Positions 52,881-62,365 of a stretch of DNA of 64,000 bases are shown in pieces. Origin of the DNA: Streptococcus shenyangsis. Lineage in GTDB: Bacteria; Bacillota; Bacilli; Lactobacillales; Streptococcaceae. The stretch's first letter is position 1. Each line of letters begins with the position of its first letter. The notes under the pieces were generated by a model. The model did no database searches. It was not told the DNA's origin and was given only the letters and a program-made list of their open reading frames with translations. Location: the NCBI RefSeq assembly GCF_006385785.1, contig NZ_VFSH01000001.1, forward strand, positions 124,001 through 188,000, in the 5' to 3' direction. The position numbers and the translations under genes are program-made.

Positions 52881-53501
52881 TTAATACCAGCCGTTGTTAA
52901 GCCAGAAGTTTTTAGCGGCTGTCCATGAACCGTAACGTCCTGCAACGTAGGCATCTGCTACACGTTCTTGGTTTTCAGCTGAGTAGTCACCGTTCAAGTA
53001 TGAATCTGTCAATTGGTAACGTCCGATGTAGCGTCCGTTTGTAGCTGTGTAGCTACCGCCTGATTCTTTTTGAGCGATCCATTCTTTAGCTTCTGCTTCA
53101 GATCCGCTTACAGTTGAAGCAACCGTTTCTTCTGCTACTGCTTCGCTTGCTACTGGAACTTCTTCCACTACTTCTGTAGTTTCTACTACTGGAGCTGAAA
53201 CAGTTTCATCTTGAGCAGCTGGTGCTGCATAAGTCGTTGAGGCTGGTGCTACTGGCGCTACAGGACCATCGATAACCAACTCTTGACCAACATAAATCAA
53301 ATGAATGTTGTCAATGTGGTTGTTTTCTGCCAATTTCTCAACAGTTGTATTGTGAGTTTCAGCGATTTCTGAAAGTGTATCACCTTCTTTAACTGTGTAA
53401 GTTGATGATTCTTGAGCAGATACAAATGATGGAGCAAATACTGCAAACAAGGCAGCTACTCCTGCAAGAGTTGTTTTAATCTTTTTAGTTGTTGATTTCA
53501 T
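52881..53501 (-). CDS. secreted LysM cell-wall protein with lysozyme-like end
   Basis: The product has 206 residues: a Sec signal peptide (LAGVAALFAVFAPSFVSAQE), a LysM domain (YTVKEGDTLSEIAETHNTTV, then ENNHIDNIHLIYVGQELVI), an Ala/Val/Glu-rich linker, and a C-terminal domain (KEWIAQKESGGSYTATNGRY, IGRYQLTDSYLNGDY) like IsaA/SceD-type transglycosylase or lysozyme-like proteins. It is probably a peptidoglycan-processing enzyme. It corresponds to a pneumococcal LysM protein I recall as part of the WalRK regulon. Confidence 0.88.
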   Translation of the reverse strand: MKSTTKKIKTTLAGVAALFAVFAPSFVSAQESSTYTVKEGDTLSEIAETHNTTVEKLAENNHIDNIHLIYVGQELVIDGPVAPVAPASTTYAAPAAQDETVSAPVVETTEVVEEVPVASEAVAEETVASTVSGSEAEAKEWIAQKESGGSYTATNGRYIGRYQLTDSYLNGDYSAENQERVADAYVAGRYGSWTAAKNFWLNNGWY

Positions 53502-53740
53502 ATTTGAAAATTCTCCTTCTTTCTATACTTCTATCATACCCTTTAAATATTACCGTTTCTTGACACTTTTATGTAGAAATATTACAAAATTATTTTTTAT
53601 TTCCCTAAATAAGCTATTTTTTGTTACAAAAGATGCTTTTTTATGCTATTTGTAGTGTAAAAAGGTTTTCATCCACAATTAAAGCCAAGACCTTTATTCT
53701 TTGATATAATAGAGATAAGAATTTTTATAAGGGGAAACTG

Positions 53741-54412
53741 ATGAAATCACTTCGTTTTCAATCTGTCTTTGATATCATCGGACCAGTTATGATTGGCCCA
53801 TCTAGTAGTCATACCGCTGGGGCTGTTCGTATTGGGAAGATTGTCTCTTCCATTTTTGATGATACTCCGACAGAAGTCGAATTCCAACTTTTTAACTCAT
53901 TTGCCAAGACCTATCGTGGTCACGGGACAGACCTAGCCCTTGTTGCTGGTATTTTAGGCATGGATACAGATGATCCTGAAATCCCAAACAGTCTGGAGAT
54001 TGCCCACAAGCGTGGTATCAAGATTGTCTGGACCATTCAGAAAGACAGCAATGCTCCTCATCCAAACACCACTAAAATTACCGTTAAAAATGCCCACAAG
54101 ACTATCAGTGTGACTGGTATTTCTATCGGGGGAGGGAATATTCAGGTCACCGAACTCAATGGTTTTGCCGTCTCTCTCAATATGAATACACCGACTATCA
54201 TCATCGTTCATCAAGATATTCCAGGTATGATTGCCCTCGTAACAGAGGCACTTTCCCGCTATGGTATTAATATCGCCCAGATGAATGTTACTCGTGAAAA
54301 AGCTGGTGAAAAAGCCATTATGATCATCGAAGTCGACAGTCGCAACTGTGATGAGGCCATCGAAGAAATTCGAAAAATCCCTCATCTCCACAATGTCAAT
54401 TTCTTTAAATAG
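53741..54412 (+). CDS. sdaAB: L-serine dehydratase beta subunit
   Basis: The product has 223 residues with FDIIGPVMIGPSSSHTAGAV at the N-terminus and a C-terminal ACT domain (NTPTIIIVHQDIPGMIALVT). With the alpha subunit it forms an oxygen-sensitive [4Fe-4S] enzyme converting serine to pyruvate and ammonia. The alpha gene follows after 8 nt with GGAGG. A TATAAT (about 53704-53709) lies before the ATG. Confidence 0.95.
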   Translation: MKSLRFQSVFDIIGPVMIGPSSSHTAGAVRIGKIVSSIFDDTPTEVEFQLFNSFAKTYRGHGTDLALVAGILGMDTDDPEIPNSLEIAHKRGIKIVWTIQKDSNAPHPNTTKITVKNAHKTISVTGISIGGGNIQVTELNGFAVSLNMNTPTIIIVHQDIPGMIALVTEALSRYGINIAQMNVTREKAGEKAIMIIEVDSRNCDEAIEEIRKIPHLHNVNFFK

Positions 54413-54420
54413 GAGGAAGC

Positions 54421-55293
54421 ATGTTTTATTCTATCAAAGAATTGGTCGAGCAAGCAAATCTGGACTTTCAAGGAAATGTCGCAGAACTCATGATTACAAC
54501 AGAGTTTGAATTGACAGGTCGCGAACGTGAAGAAGTCTTCCTTCTCATGGAACGCAATCTGGAAGTCATGAAAGCCTCTGTCCAACTTGGACTCAATGAA
54601 AATAAATCTCGTAGTGGCCTGACAGGTGGAGATGCTGCCAAACTGGATCACTACATCAAAAACGGAAAAACTTTATCAGATTACACGATTCTCTCTGCTG
54701 CCCGAAATGCTATCGCAGTCAATGAACACAATGCTAAAATGGGCTTGGTCTGTGCCACTCCGACCGCAGGAAGTGCTGGCTGTCTCCCTTCCGTTCTCAC
54801 TGCTGCTATTGAAAAATTAGACCTTAGCCACGAGCAACAGCTAGATTTCCTCTTTGCTGCTGGTGCCTTTGGACTAGTCATCGCAAATAATGCCTCTATC
54901 TCAGGTGCTGAGGGCGGTTGCCAAGCCGAAGTCGGTTCGGCCTCTGCTATGAGTGCTGCAGCCTTGACTCTGGCTGCAGGTGGGACACCCTACCAAGCCA
55001 GTCAAGCTATTGCCTTTGTCATTAAAAATATGCTAGGCCTCATCTGTGACCCTGTTGCAGGTTTGGTTGAAGTTCCCTGTGTCAAACGTAATGCCATGGG
55101 AGCTAGCTTTGCCTTCATCGCAGCAGACATGGCCCTGGCAGGTATCGAATCTAAAATCCCTGTGGATGAAGTTATCGATGCCATGTACCAAGTAGGAGCA
55201 AGCATGCCGACTGCCTTTCGTGAAACAGCTGAAGGTGGACTCGCTGCCACCCCTACTGGTCGTCGCCTCCAAAAAGAAATTTTCGGAGAATAA
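54421..55293 (+). CDS. sdaAA: L-serine dehydratase alpha subunit
   Basis: The product has 290 residues. Cysteines for the iron-sulphur cluster occur in GLICDPVAGLVEVPCVKRNA and ATPTAGSAGCLPSVL. The end MPTAFRETAEGGLAATPTGR matches the family. It works with the beta subunit encoded just upstream. Confidence 0.95.
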   Translation: MFYSIKELVEQANLDFQGNVAELMITTEFELTGREREEVFLLMERNLEVMKASVQLGLNENKSRSGLTGGDAAKLDHYIKNGKTLSDYTILSAARNAIAVNEHNAKMGLVCATPTAGSAGCLPSVLTAAIEKLDLSHEQQLDFLFAAGAFGLVIANNASISGAEGGCQAEVGSASAMSAAALTLAAGGTPYQASQAIAFVIKNMLGLICDPVAGLVEVPCVKRNAMGASFAFIAADMALAGIESKIPVDEVIDAMYQVGASMPTAFRETAEGGLAATPTGRRLQKEIFGE

Positions 55294-55314
55294 GCTTATC
55301 AAATAGGAGAAACC

Positions 55315-55947
55315 ATGACCTCTATCACAGCTATCTTTTTCGATCTAGATGGAACCCTCGTTGACAGTTCTATCGGGATTCACAATGCCTTTACCCATAC
55401 CTTTAAAGAGCTAGGAGTGCCTAGTCCTGATACCAAAACGATTCGTGGTTTTATGGGACCGCCCCTCGAAAGTAGTTTTGCGACCTGCCTACCCAAAGAA
55501 CAAATCACTGAGGCTGTGCAGATATACCGTTCTTACTATAGGGCAAAAGGCATCCATGAAGCTCAACTCTTTCCTAATATTGTAGACTTGCTTGAGAAGT
55601 TATCGAGCAGTTATCCACTCTACATCACCACGACAAAAAATACTCCAACCGCTCAAGACATGGCTAAAAATTTGGGAATCTATCATTTCTTTGATGGCAT
55701 TTATGGTTCCAGCCCTGAAGCTCCCCATAAGGCCGATGTCATTCGCCAAGCCTTGCAGACACATCAACTAAGCCCTGAACAAGTCATCATCATCGGAGAT
55801 ACCAAGTTTGATATGCAGGGAGCTCAAGAAACAGGCATTCAGAAATTGGCCGTCACTTGGGGATTTGGAGAGCAAGCAGATCTACTAAACTATCAACCTG
55901 ATTATATCACCCACAAACCCTTAGAAATTTTGGAGTATTTTCAATAA
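55315..55947 (+). CDS. HAD-superfamily phosphatase
   Basis: The product has 210 residues. HAD motifs: FFDLDGTLVDSS (motif I), TTTKNTP (motif II), and VIIIGDTKFDMQGA (motif IV). The cap domain lies at about 18-85. It resembles phosphoglycolate phosphatase/Gph-type enzymes. It is probably co-transcribed with sdaAA (21-nt gap, GGAGA site). Substrate unknown. Confidence 0.9.
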   Translation: MTSITAIFFDLDGTLVDSSIGIHNAFTHTFKELGVPSPDTKTIRGFMGPPLESSFATCLPKEQITEAVQIYRSYYRAKGIHEAQLFPNIVDLLEKLSSSYPLYITTTKNTPTAQDMAKNLGIYHFFDGIYGSSPEAPHKADVIRQALQTHQLSPEQVIIIGDTKFDMQGAQETGIQKLAVTWGFGEQADLLNYQPDYITHKPLEILEYFQ

Positions 55948-56006
55948 CATAGACTGAGCGACAACCCCATTTCAGAAGATAATGAAGTAAATCTCTACAT
56001 AACAAA

Positions 56007-56108
56007 ACGCATATTACCAAGGTTCAAGATGTACTGCACCCCAAAAAGTTAGATTTTTTCTGTCTAACTTTTGGGGTGCAGTTCAATTCAAGGACTGATA
56101 ATATGCGT
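56007..56108. terminator. terminator hairpin carrying an IS3-type end relic
   Basis: ACGCATATTA (56007-56016) and TAATATGCGT (56099-56108), followed by T5, form the outer stem of a terminator between converging genes. Its loop contains a 56-bp palindrome: two arms of about 23 bp (TGTACTGCACCCCAAAAAGT and onward, 56030-56053; mirror at 56063-56085) around a 9-nt centre. The arms look like IS3-family terminal repeats placed back to back. Confidence 0.75.
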
Positions 56109-56117
56109 TTTTCTTTT

Positions 56118-57968
56118 TTATTCAACGTGGGTTGTTTGATTTGCAAAGGCGATAATAGCTTGTTTCAACTCATCTCCTCTGAGAGTTCGGAACTCTTCAA
56201 TCTTTTGATCGATGGCTTCTAGAGGCATGACATTAACCTTACCAACGAAAATCTTATCCATAACTTGGTTATCAACAAGTTCGGTTGATACCAAGAGTTC
56301 TTCGTAGAGTTTTTCACCTGGACGGATTCCAACTTCAACGATTGGAATTTCGCTCTCAGTGTGCCCACTTAGAAGGACCATTTTCTTGGCTAAGTCATAA
56401 ATTTTGACTGGTTTGCCCATATCAAGGATAAAGACTTCTCCATCTTTGGCATAAGCACCAGCATGGATAACCAAACGGCTAGCTTCTGGAATAGTCATAA
56501 AGTAACGGGTCATGCGGAAGTCTGTCACCGTTACAGGCCCACCTTCAGCAATCTGACGTTCAAAGACTGGTATGACACTACCACGGCTACCAAGAACATT
56601 TCCAAAACGAACTGCACAGTAGGTCGATTGGCTACGTTGGTTAAAGCCAGTGACAATCAATTCCGCCACGCGCTTGGTTGCTCCCATAACATTTGGTGGA
56701 TTAACCGCCTTATCTGTCGAAATCATAACCATCTTAGGTACTTTAGCTTCATCAACAGCCTTAGCAACATTGTAAGTTCCACGGATATTGTTTTTGAAGG
56801 CTTCTTTTGGATTGCGCTCCATCATAGGAACATGCTTGTGAGCAGCCGCATGATAAACAATAGCTGGCTTGTACTGCTCAAAGACTTGCAACAAACGATC
56901 ATAGTCTTGAATATCTGCGATAACTGGCACATAATCAATCCCTTGGAACTTACGAATCAGCTCATGATAAACAAGGTAGATTGAGTTTTCCCCATGACCG
57001 AGCAAGACGATGCGTTCAGGATTGAAGCGACTAACTTGGCGACAGATTTCAGAACCGATTGAACCACCAGCCCCTGTGACTAATATGGTCTTACCTGTCA
57101 GTTCTGCGCCCAGACGCGATTCGTCAAGACGAATTTCCTGACGGCCCAAAAGGTCTATGATATCAATTTTTTGGAACCCAGTACCTGCTTGGTGAAGTCC
57201 TTGAACAACAGTTTCAACATTAGGCATCTTGTAACATTTGACATCCAGCTTATTACACATCTGCAAGATACGCTCATATTCTGACGGATCAAGTGACGGA
57301 ATCGCAACGATAACACGCTCGATTTGATGGCGTTTAGCCAATTCAGGCAGATTGTCATAAGAGCCCAAAACAGGGATTCCACCAAGTTTTTGGCCCTTTT
57401 TCTTAGCATCCTTATCCAAAATACCGACAAGTTCCAAATCACTGGTTGGATGTTGGTAGCTATCCATAAAGAGGGCCCCACCATCACCAGCACCAATCAA
57501 GAAGGTCCGACGGTGTTCTCCATCACCACTACCTTTTTTGCGTCTGGAGTAGATTAACTGCCAAGTAATCCGTGGCAATAAAATCAAGAAGGTACTCAAC
57601 AAGATAAAGAGAATGATGAAACGGATGGAGAAGAGTGGCAAGAAGGCATAGCAGATACTATATGACAAGACACTGCTCGCAGTCACACCAAAAAAGATTT
57701 TCATGAAATCCGTAATCTTGCTGTAACGACTAATACTAGCGTTCAAGCCCCAAAATGCAATCATAAATTGATAAAACAAGAAGGCCAAACTCGTATAGAT
57801 AATGTAGTCAACAGGTGCTGGATTAATCAAGCCGTAAAATAAGATATAAGATACAATGATGGAAACCACCATACTCAAAATATCAAATACTCCCCAGAAA
57901 ACCTGTTTTTGTTGTTTATTTAAAATTTCCACCAGATCAATCACATAATCTGTGAGTTTTTTATTCAT
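56118..57968 (-). CDS. CapD-like nucleotide-sugar 4,6-dehydratase/epimerase
   Basis: The product has 616 residues: four N-terminal transmembrane helices (about 20-130), a CoA-binding-like Rossmann region (RTFLIGAGDGGALFMDSYQH), then an extended SDR domain with TILVTGAGGSIGSEICRQVS, HAAAHKHVPMMERNPKEAF and STDKAVNPPNVMGATKR. In related CapD/PglF proteins the catalytic position after STDKA is Met, as here (NVMGATKR). It makes a modified UDP-sugar for surface glycans. Confidence 0.92.
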   Translation of the reverse strand: MNKKLTDYVIDLVEILNKQQKQVFWGVFDILSMVVSIIVSYILFYGLINPAPVDYIIYTSLAFLFYQFMIAFWGLNASISRYSKITDFMKIFFGVTASSVLSYSICYAFLPLFSIRFIILFILLSTFLILLPRITWQLIYSRRKKGSGDGEHRRTFLIGAGDGGALFMDSYQHPTSDLELVGILDKDAKKKGQKLGGIPVLGSYDNLPELAKRHQIERVIVAIPSLDPSEYERILQMCNKLDVKCYKMPNVETVVQGLHQAGTGFQKIDIIDLLGRQEIRLDESRLGAELTGKTILVTGAGGSIGSEICRQVSRFNPERIVLLGHGENSIYLVYHELIRKFQGIDYVPVIADIQDYDRLLQVFEQYKPAIVYHAAAHKHVPMMERNPKEAFKNNIRGTYNVAKAVDEAKVPKMVMISTDKAVNPPNVMGATKRVAELIVTGFNQRSQSTYCAVRFGNVLGSRGSVIPVFERQIAEGGPVTVTDFRMTRYFMTIPEASRLVIHAGAYAKDGEVFILDMGKPVKIYDLAKKMVLLSGHTESEIPIVEVGIRPGEKLYEELLVSTELVDNQVMDKIFVGKVNVMPLEAIDQKIEEFRTLRGDELKQAIIAFANQTTHVE

Positions 57969-58003
57969 AGAAATTTACTCCTCCTTAAAAGAGCTAGATG
58001 GTT

Positions 58004-58152
58004 ATACTCAATGAAAATCAAAGAGCAAACTAGGAAACTAGCCGCAGGCTGCTCAAAACACTGTTTTGAGGTTGTGGATAGAACTGACGAAGTCAGTAAC
58101 CATACCTACGGCAAGGCGACGTTGACGCGGTTTGAAGAGATCTTCGAAGAGC
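58004..58152. repeat. BOX element (A-B-C type)
   Basis: The ends ATACTCAATGAAAATC and ATCTTCGAAGAG, with CTCAAAACACTGTTTTGAGG in the middle (boxB) and CTACGGCAAGGCGACG (boxA core), show a complete BOX between the CapD-like and glycosyltransferase genes. Confidence 0.9.
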
Positions 58153-58205
58153 ATTATATTGTTATTATAACACTTTTTATCCAGTTTACGATTTGCTACA
58201 ATCTT

Positions 58206-59036
58206 TTACTTGCTTTTTCGTAACAGTTTCATAAAAATAAACTGTCGGACAAATCCTGGACAAAGGGCAACAACCATCTGAATGGCAACACTCTTGGCAT
58301 ATTCCAGATAAGAAATTTGTCCTCTCTTCAGCATGCGCTGACGAGCTTGACGATAGAGTTTGAGGTAACGCAGTCCCCCACGACGCTCAAACATCCCTGC
58401 TCCGACACGAACCTGACACAAGATTTGATCCAGATTCCCAGTCTTGGCTCCTGCAGCAATCATATTAAGCCAGAGGAGGTCATCCTCCATATAAAGGCCA
58501 TTTTCATAGTTGCCTGCCTTGAGAACCATATCCTTCTTAAACATAACAGTCATGTGGTTAAAGGCACTTCTCATCCTTTGATAAGCCACAATATCTGCAT
58601 GTTGAGTCGGAACACGACGGTAAGAAACAATCTCATCAGGATTGTCAATAAATTCTGCAATATGGCCACCTAATAGGTCGAGCTTGTCCTTCTCCATTAA
58701 CTGAACCTGTTTCTCAAAACGATCTGGAACAGCTATATCATCCGTATCCATACGAGCAATAATATCATACTGGCACTGTAAAACACCGTATCGAAGAGCC
58801 AGACCCAAACCTTGATTTTCTTCTAAGGGGCAACGTTTCACTGGAATATCAGACTCAGCTTCAAGCTGGTCTAATACCTGATAGAGCTCAGGTGTCAAAG
58901 GCCCATCCTCAACCAGAACCAATTCGCTCGGTTTCAGGGTCTGATTTTGAACACTTTCAATAGCATCCTTTAAAAATGTCGGATTTTCCTTGATATAGAC
59001 CGACATCAATACGCTGATTTTTTGCTTTTCAGACAC
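58206..59036 (-). CDS. family 2 glycosyltransferase
   Basis: The product has 276 residues. GT-A fold: KISVLMSVYIKENPTFLKDA, LVLVEDGPLTPE, the ARMDTDDIAVPDRFEKQ metal-binding DxD, and the acceptor region NGLYMEDDLLWLNMIAAGAK. It transfers a sugar to a surface glycan precursor and probably belongs with the upstream CapD-like enzyme. The C-terminal helix and basic end may associate with the membrane. Confidence 0.9.
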   Translation of the reverse strand: MSEKQKISVLMSVYIKENPTFLKDAIESVQNQTLKPSELVLVEDGPLTPELYQVLDQLEAESDIPVKRCPLEENQGLGLALRYGVLQCQYDIIARMDTDDIAVPDRFEKQVQLMEKDKLDLLGGHIAEFIDNPDEIVSYRRVPTQHADIVAYQRMRSAFNHMTVMFKKDMVLKAGNYENGLYMEDDLLWLNMIAAGAKTGNLDQILCQVRVGAGMFERRGGLRYLKLYRQARQRMLKRGQISYLEYAKSVAIQMVVALCPGFVRQFIFMKLLRKSK

Positions 59037-59191
59037 AGTTTTTCTCCAATGTATAGATTTCCTTCCACTATTTTATCATAATTTTCAAGACTTTCCTATT
59101 TTTATCTTGAAAGCCAAAAAACCTTACTTGACATTATAGGGAAAAAGCCTTAAAATAAGCTGTTATTAAAATCAGCTAGAAGAGGTATTAT

Positions 59192-60358
59192 ATGAAAAAG
59201 CAATCACTCTTTTTTGTTCCAGGTATTATCCTAATTGGTGTTTCCTTGCGGACTCCTTTTACTGTTTTACCCATTATTTTGGGAGATATTTCGCAAGGGC
59301 TAGGAGTAGAAGTTAGTTCGCTTGGTATCTTGACCAGCCTTCCTCTCCTCATGTTTACCCTCTTCTCGCTCTTTTCTACCCGACTGGCTCAGAAAATTGG
59401 CTTAGAACATCTCTTTACCTACAGCCTCTTCTTCTTGACTATCGGTTCTCTGATTCGACTAATCAATCTACCCCTGCTCTATCTAGGAACCTTGATGGTT
59501 GGGGCAAGTATCGCAGTCATTAATGTTCTGCTTCCTAGTCTCATCCAAGCCAATCAACCAAAGAAGATTGGTTTTCTGACCACCTTATATGTAACCTCTA
59601 TGGGAATTGCAACGGCTCTGGCTTCCTATCTGGCTGTACCTATTACACAAGCCAGTTCTTGGAAAGGACTTATCATCCTCCTCACCCTGCTCTGTCTAGC
59701 AACTTTTTTGGTCTGGCTCCCAAATCACCGCTATAATCACAGACTGGCTCCACAAACCAAACAAAAAAGTCAAACAAAGGTTATGCGTAATAAACAGGTC
59801 TGGGCAGTGATTGTCTTTGCAGGTTTTCAATCCTTGCTCTTTTACACTGCTATGACCTGGCTACCTACCATGGCTATCCATGCAGGCCTATCCAGTCACG
59901 AAGCTGGCTTGCTGACTTCTATCTTCTCTCTGATTAGCATTCCTTTTTCAATGACCATCCCAAGCCTGACAACCAGCTTGTCTACTCGCAATCGTCAGCT
60001 TATGCTCACTCTGGTTTCACTGGCTGGTGTGGTCGGCATTTCCATGCTCTTTTTCCCTATCGGTAATTTCTTTTACTGGCTTGCCAGCCATCTCCTCATC
60101 GGAACCGCAACCAGCGCCCTCTTCCCTTATCTCATGGTCAATTTTTCACTCAAGACAAGCGCTCCTGAAAAGACAGCCCAATTGTCCGGCCTATCTCAAA
60201 CAGGAGGCTATATCCTAGCAGCATTTGGGCCAACCCTCTTTGGTTACAGTTTTGACCTCTTCCACTCTTGGGTACCAGCTGTAGCTGCCCTCTTGCTCGT
60301 CGATATCCTGATGACTGTGGCCCTCTTTACAGTGGACAGAGTCGATAAAATCCTCTAA
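59192..60358 (+). CDS. MFS transporter, CynX/NimT-like
   Basis: The product has 388 residues and about 12 hydrophobic helices. The start FVPGIILIGVSLRTPFTVLP, followed by RLAQKIG, resembles CynX/NimT-type MFS carriers (cyanate, nitroimidazole). The substrate cannot be read from the sequence. AGAGG precedes the ATG, and a terminator follows. Confidence 0.85.
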   Translation: MKKQSLFFVPGIILIGVSLRTPFTVLPIILGDISQGLGVEVSSLGILTSLPLLMFTLFSLFSTRLAQKIGLEHLFTYSLFFLTIGSLIRLINLPLLYLGTLMVGASIAVINVLLPSLIQANQPKKIGFLTTLYVTSMGIATALASYLAVPITQASSWKGLIILLTLLCLATFLVWLPNHRYNHRLAPQTKQKSQTKVMRNKQVWAVIVFAGFQSLLFYTAMTWLPTMAIHAGLSSHEAGLLTSIFSLISIPFSMTIPSLTTSLSTRNRQLMLTLVSLAGVVGISMLFFPIGNFFYWLASHLLIGTATSALFPYLMVNFSLKTSAPEKTAQLSGLSQTGGYILAAFGPTLFGYSFDLFHSWVPAVAALLLVDILMTVALFTVDRVDKIL

Positions 60359-60386
60359 ACTTCTAGTTTTTTCCTAGAAGTTTTTT
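60359..60386 (+). terminator. terminator of MFS gene
   Basis: ACTTCTAG and CTAGAAGT form an 8-bp stem with a 7-nt loop, followed by T5. Confidence 0.88.
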
Positions 60387-60480
60387 ATATATAAAAATTT
60401 TACACATTTCTCTTGACAGGGCTTTCTTTTAGATGTACAATGTATGTGTAGAAAAATTATATATAAAAATCTTACACATT
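60387..60480 (+). promoter_or_regulatory. PadR operon promoter and operators
   Basis: TTGACA (60413-60418), 17 bp and TACAAT (60436-60441) form a consensus promoter. ATATATAAAAATTTTACACA (60387) and ATATATAAAAATCTTACACA (60459) repeat on both sides. The second copy pairs with an inverted ATGTGTAGAAAAATTATATA at about 60444, giving a 36-bp palindrome at the start site. Such ATGTGTA/TACACAT sites suit PadR autorepression. Confidence 0.8.
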
Positions 60481-60497
60481 AGAAAAGGAGGTTCCCC

Positions 60498-60824
60498 ATG
60501 TACTTTCCAACATCCTCTGCCTTGATTGAATTTCTCATCTTGGCCGTACTGGAGCAGGATGATTCTTATGGTTATGAGATTAGCCAAACCATTAAGCTGA
60601 TCGCTAATATCAAAGAATCTACACTCTATCCCATTCTCAAAAAATTGGAAGGCAATAGCTTTCTGACAACCTATTCTAGAGAGTTCCAAGGTCGCATGCG
60701 CAAATACTACTCCTTGACAAATGGTGGTATAGAACAGCTCGTGACCCTAAAAGATGAATGGGCACTCTATACAGACACCATCAATGGCATCATAGAAGGG
60801 AGTATCCGCCATGACAAGAACTGA
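60498..60824 (+). CDS. PadR family transcriptional regulator
   Basis: The product has 108 residues, a PadR winged helix: LIEFLILAVLEQDDSYGYEI, ESTLYPILKKLEGNSFLTTY and GRMRKYYSLTNGG. It is first of a four-gene operon with DUF1700 and DUF4097 proteins, a common Firmicute arrangement in which PadR represses envelope genes. AAAAGGAGG precedes the ATG. Confidence 0.93.
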   Translation: MYFPTSSALIEFLILAVLEQDDSYGYEISQTIKLIANIKESTLYPILKKLEGNSFLTTYSREFQGRMRKYYSLTNGGIEQLVTLKDEWALYTDTINGIIEGSIRHDKN

Positions 60825-61404
60825 ATACCTGACTCAGCTAGAACTCTATCTCAAGAAACTACCTGAAGCTGACCGCATGGAAGCCATGGATTATTTCAGA
60901 GAACTCTTTGACGATGCTGGAGTCGAGGGAGAAGAAGAACTCATCGCTAGTTTAGGAACTCCCAAAGAAGCGGCCCACGAAGTTCTCTCCAATCTTCTCG
61001 ATAAAAAAATCAATGAAGCACCCGCTCAAAAAAATAACCGACAAATTTTGCATATCGCCTTGTTGGCCCTCCTTGCAGCACCTATCGGCATTCCTCTGGG
61101 AATCGCAATCCTTGTGGCCCTGTTCGCAATCCTTGTGGCAGCCTTGACTGTCATCTTCGCTTTCTTTGCGGTTTCCATACTTGGTATCATCGGCGGATTC
61201 CTATTTTTAGTTGAAAGTTTCACTGTCCTCGCCCAAGCAAAATCAGCCTTTATCTTGATTTTTGGTTCTGGTTTACTGGCTATCGGTGCTTCTTCACTAG
61301 TCTTACTAGGTATTTCCTATGTAGCCCGCTTCTTCGGCCTACTCATTGTTCGCCTGGTGCAATTTGTTCTCAAAAAAGGAAAGAGAGGTGACCAGCATGC
61401 GTAA
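60811..61404 (+). CDS. DUF1700 (HAAS domain) membrane protein
   Basis: The product has 197 residues. The N-terminal HAAS domain (TRTEYLTQLELYLKKLPEAD, then FRELFDDAGVEGEEELIASL, then GTPKEAAHEVL) is followed by three hydrophobic segments. The start overlaps padR by 14 nt. Proteins of this class accompany PadR and DUF4097 genes. Confidence 0.9.
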   Translation: MTRTEYLTQLELYLKKLPEADRMEAMDYFRELFDDAGVEGEEELIASLGTPKEAAHEVLSNLLDKKINEAPAQKNNRQILHIALLALLAAPIGIPLGIAILVALFAILVAALTVIFAFFAVSILGIIGGFLFLVESFTVLAQAKSAFILIFGSGLLAIGASSLVLLGISYVARFFGLLIVRLVQFVLKKGKRGDQHA

Positions 61405-62308
61405 ATGGACAAAAGGATTTCTCATTTTTGGTGTGGTGACTACCGTTATCGGCTTTATCCTGCTTTTTGTAGGTATCCAATCTGACGGAATCAAGAGCCT
61501 ACTTGCCATGTCTAAGGAACCTGTCTATGATAGTCGGATGGAAAAACTGTCCTTTGGCAAGGAAGTCGAAAACCTAGAGATTACGCTCCACCAACACGCG
61601 CTGACCATCACGGACTCTTTGGATGATCAAATCCACATTTCTTATCATCCATCTATTTCTGCTAACCATGATCTTGTCACAAATCAGAACGATAAAACGC
61701 TAAGCCTCACTGATAAGAAACTGTCTAAAAGTCCGTTTCTCTCTTCTGGAATTGGCGGGATTCTCCATATCGCAAGCAGCTACTCTAGTCGTTTTGATGA
61801 AGTTATTCTCCAATTACCAAAAGGAAGAAGCCTAAAAGGAATCAACATCTCAGCCAATCGCAGACAAACCACCATCATAAATGCTAGTCTTGAAAATGCA
61901 ACTCTCAATACAAATGGCTATCTCCTCCGAATTGAAGGAAGTCGTATCAAAAACAGTAAACTCACAACCCCTAATATCGTCAATATCTTTGATACAGACC
62001 TTACAGATAGTCAGCTAGAGTCAACAGAGAAGCACTTCCACGCTGAAAATATTAAAGTATATGGTAAAGTAGAACTATCTTCTAAAAATGCGCTCAGTAT
62101 CATGCTAACTCAAAAAGAAAGCCAAGAAATTAACTTAGACCTCTCGAGTCACCATGGTCCTATTTATCAGTTATCGAGAGATGAGAGTCAACGCCACCCC
62201 AACGAATTAAGCAACCCTTACAAAACTGAAAAAACTGATGCAAAAGGTCAACTCATCGCTAAGGCTGATGATTATATTAGTCTTGAAACTACAGCTAACA
62301 GACCTTAA
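61397..62308 (+). CDS. DUF4097-type beta-helix protein, membrane-anchored
   Basis: The product has 303 residues from the ATG at 61397 (GAGGTG upstream). One N-terminal transmembrane helix (GFLIFGVVTTVIGFILLFVG) is followed by an extracellular repeated beta region with NLEITLHQHALTITDSL and residues such as LKGINISANRRQTTIINASL, typical of DUF4097 putative adhesin-like domains. It overlaps the DUF1700 gene by 8 nt. Probable envelope-stress or surface role. Confidence 0.85.
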   Translation: MRKWTKGFLIFGVVTTVIGFILLFVGIQSDGIKSLLAMSKEPVYDSRMEKLSFGKEVENLEITLHQHALTITDSLDDQIHISYHPSISANHDLVTNQNDKTLSLTDKKLSKSPFLSSGIGGILHIASSYSSRFDEVILQLPKGRSLKGINISANRRQTTIINASLENATLNTNGYLLRIEGSRIKNSKLTTPNIVNIFDTDLTDSQLESTEKHFHAENIKVYGKVELSSKNALSIMLTQKESQEINLDLSSHHGPIYQLSRDESQRHPNELSNPYKTEKTDAKGQLIAKADDYISLETTANRP

Positions 62309-62365
62309 TAAACCTATTTATATCGACCACTATGACACATAACCCACTAAAAAGGAGGTTCTACC

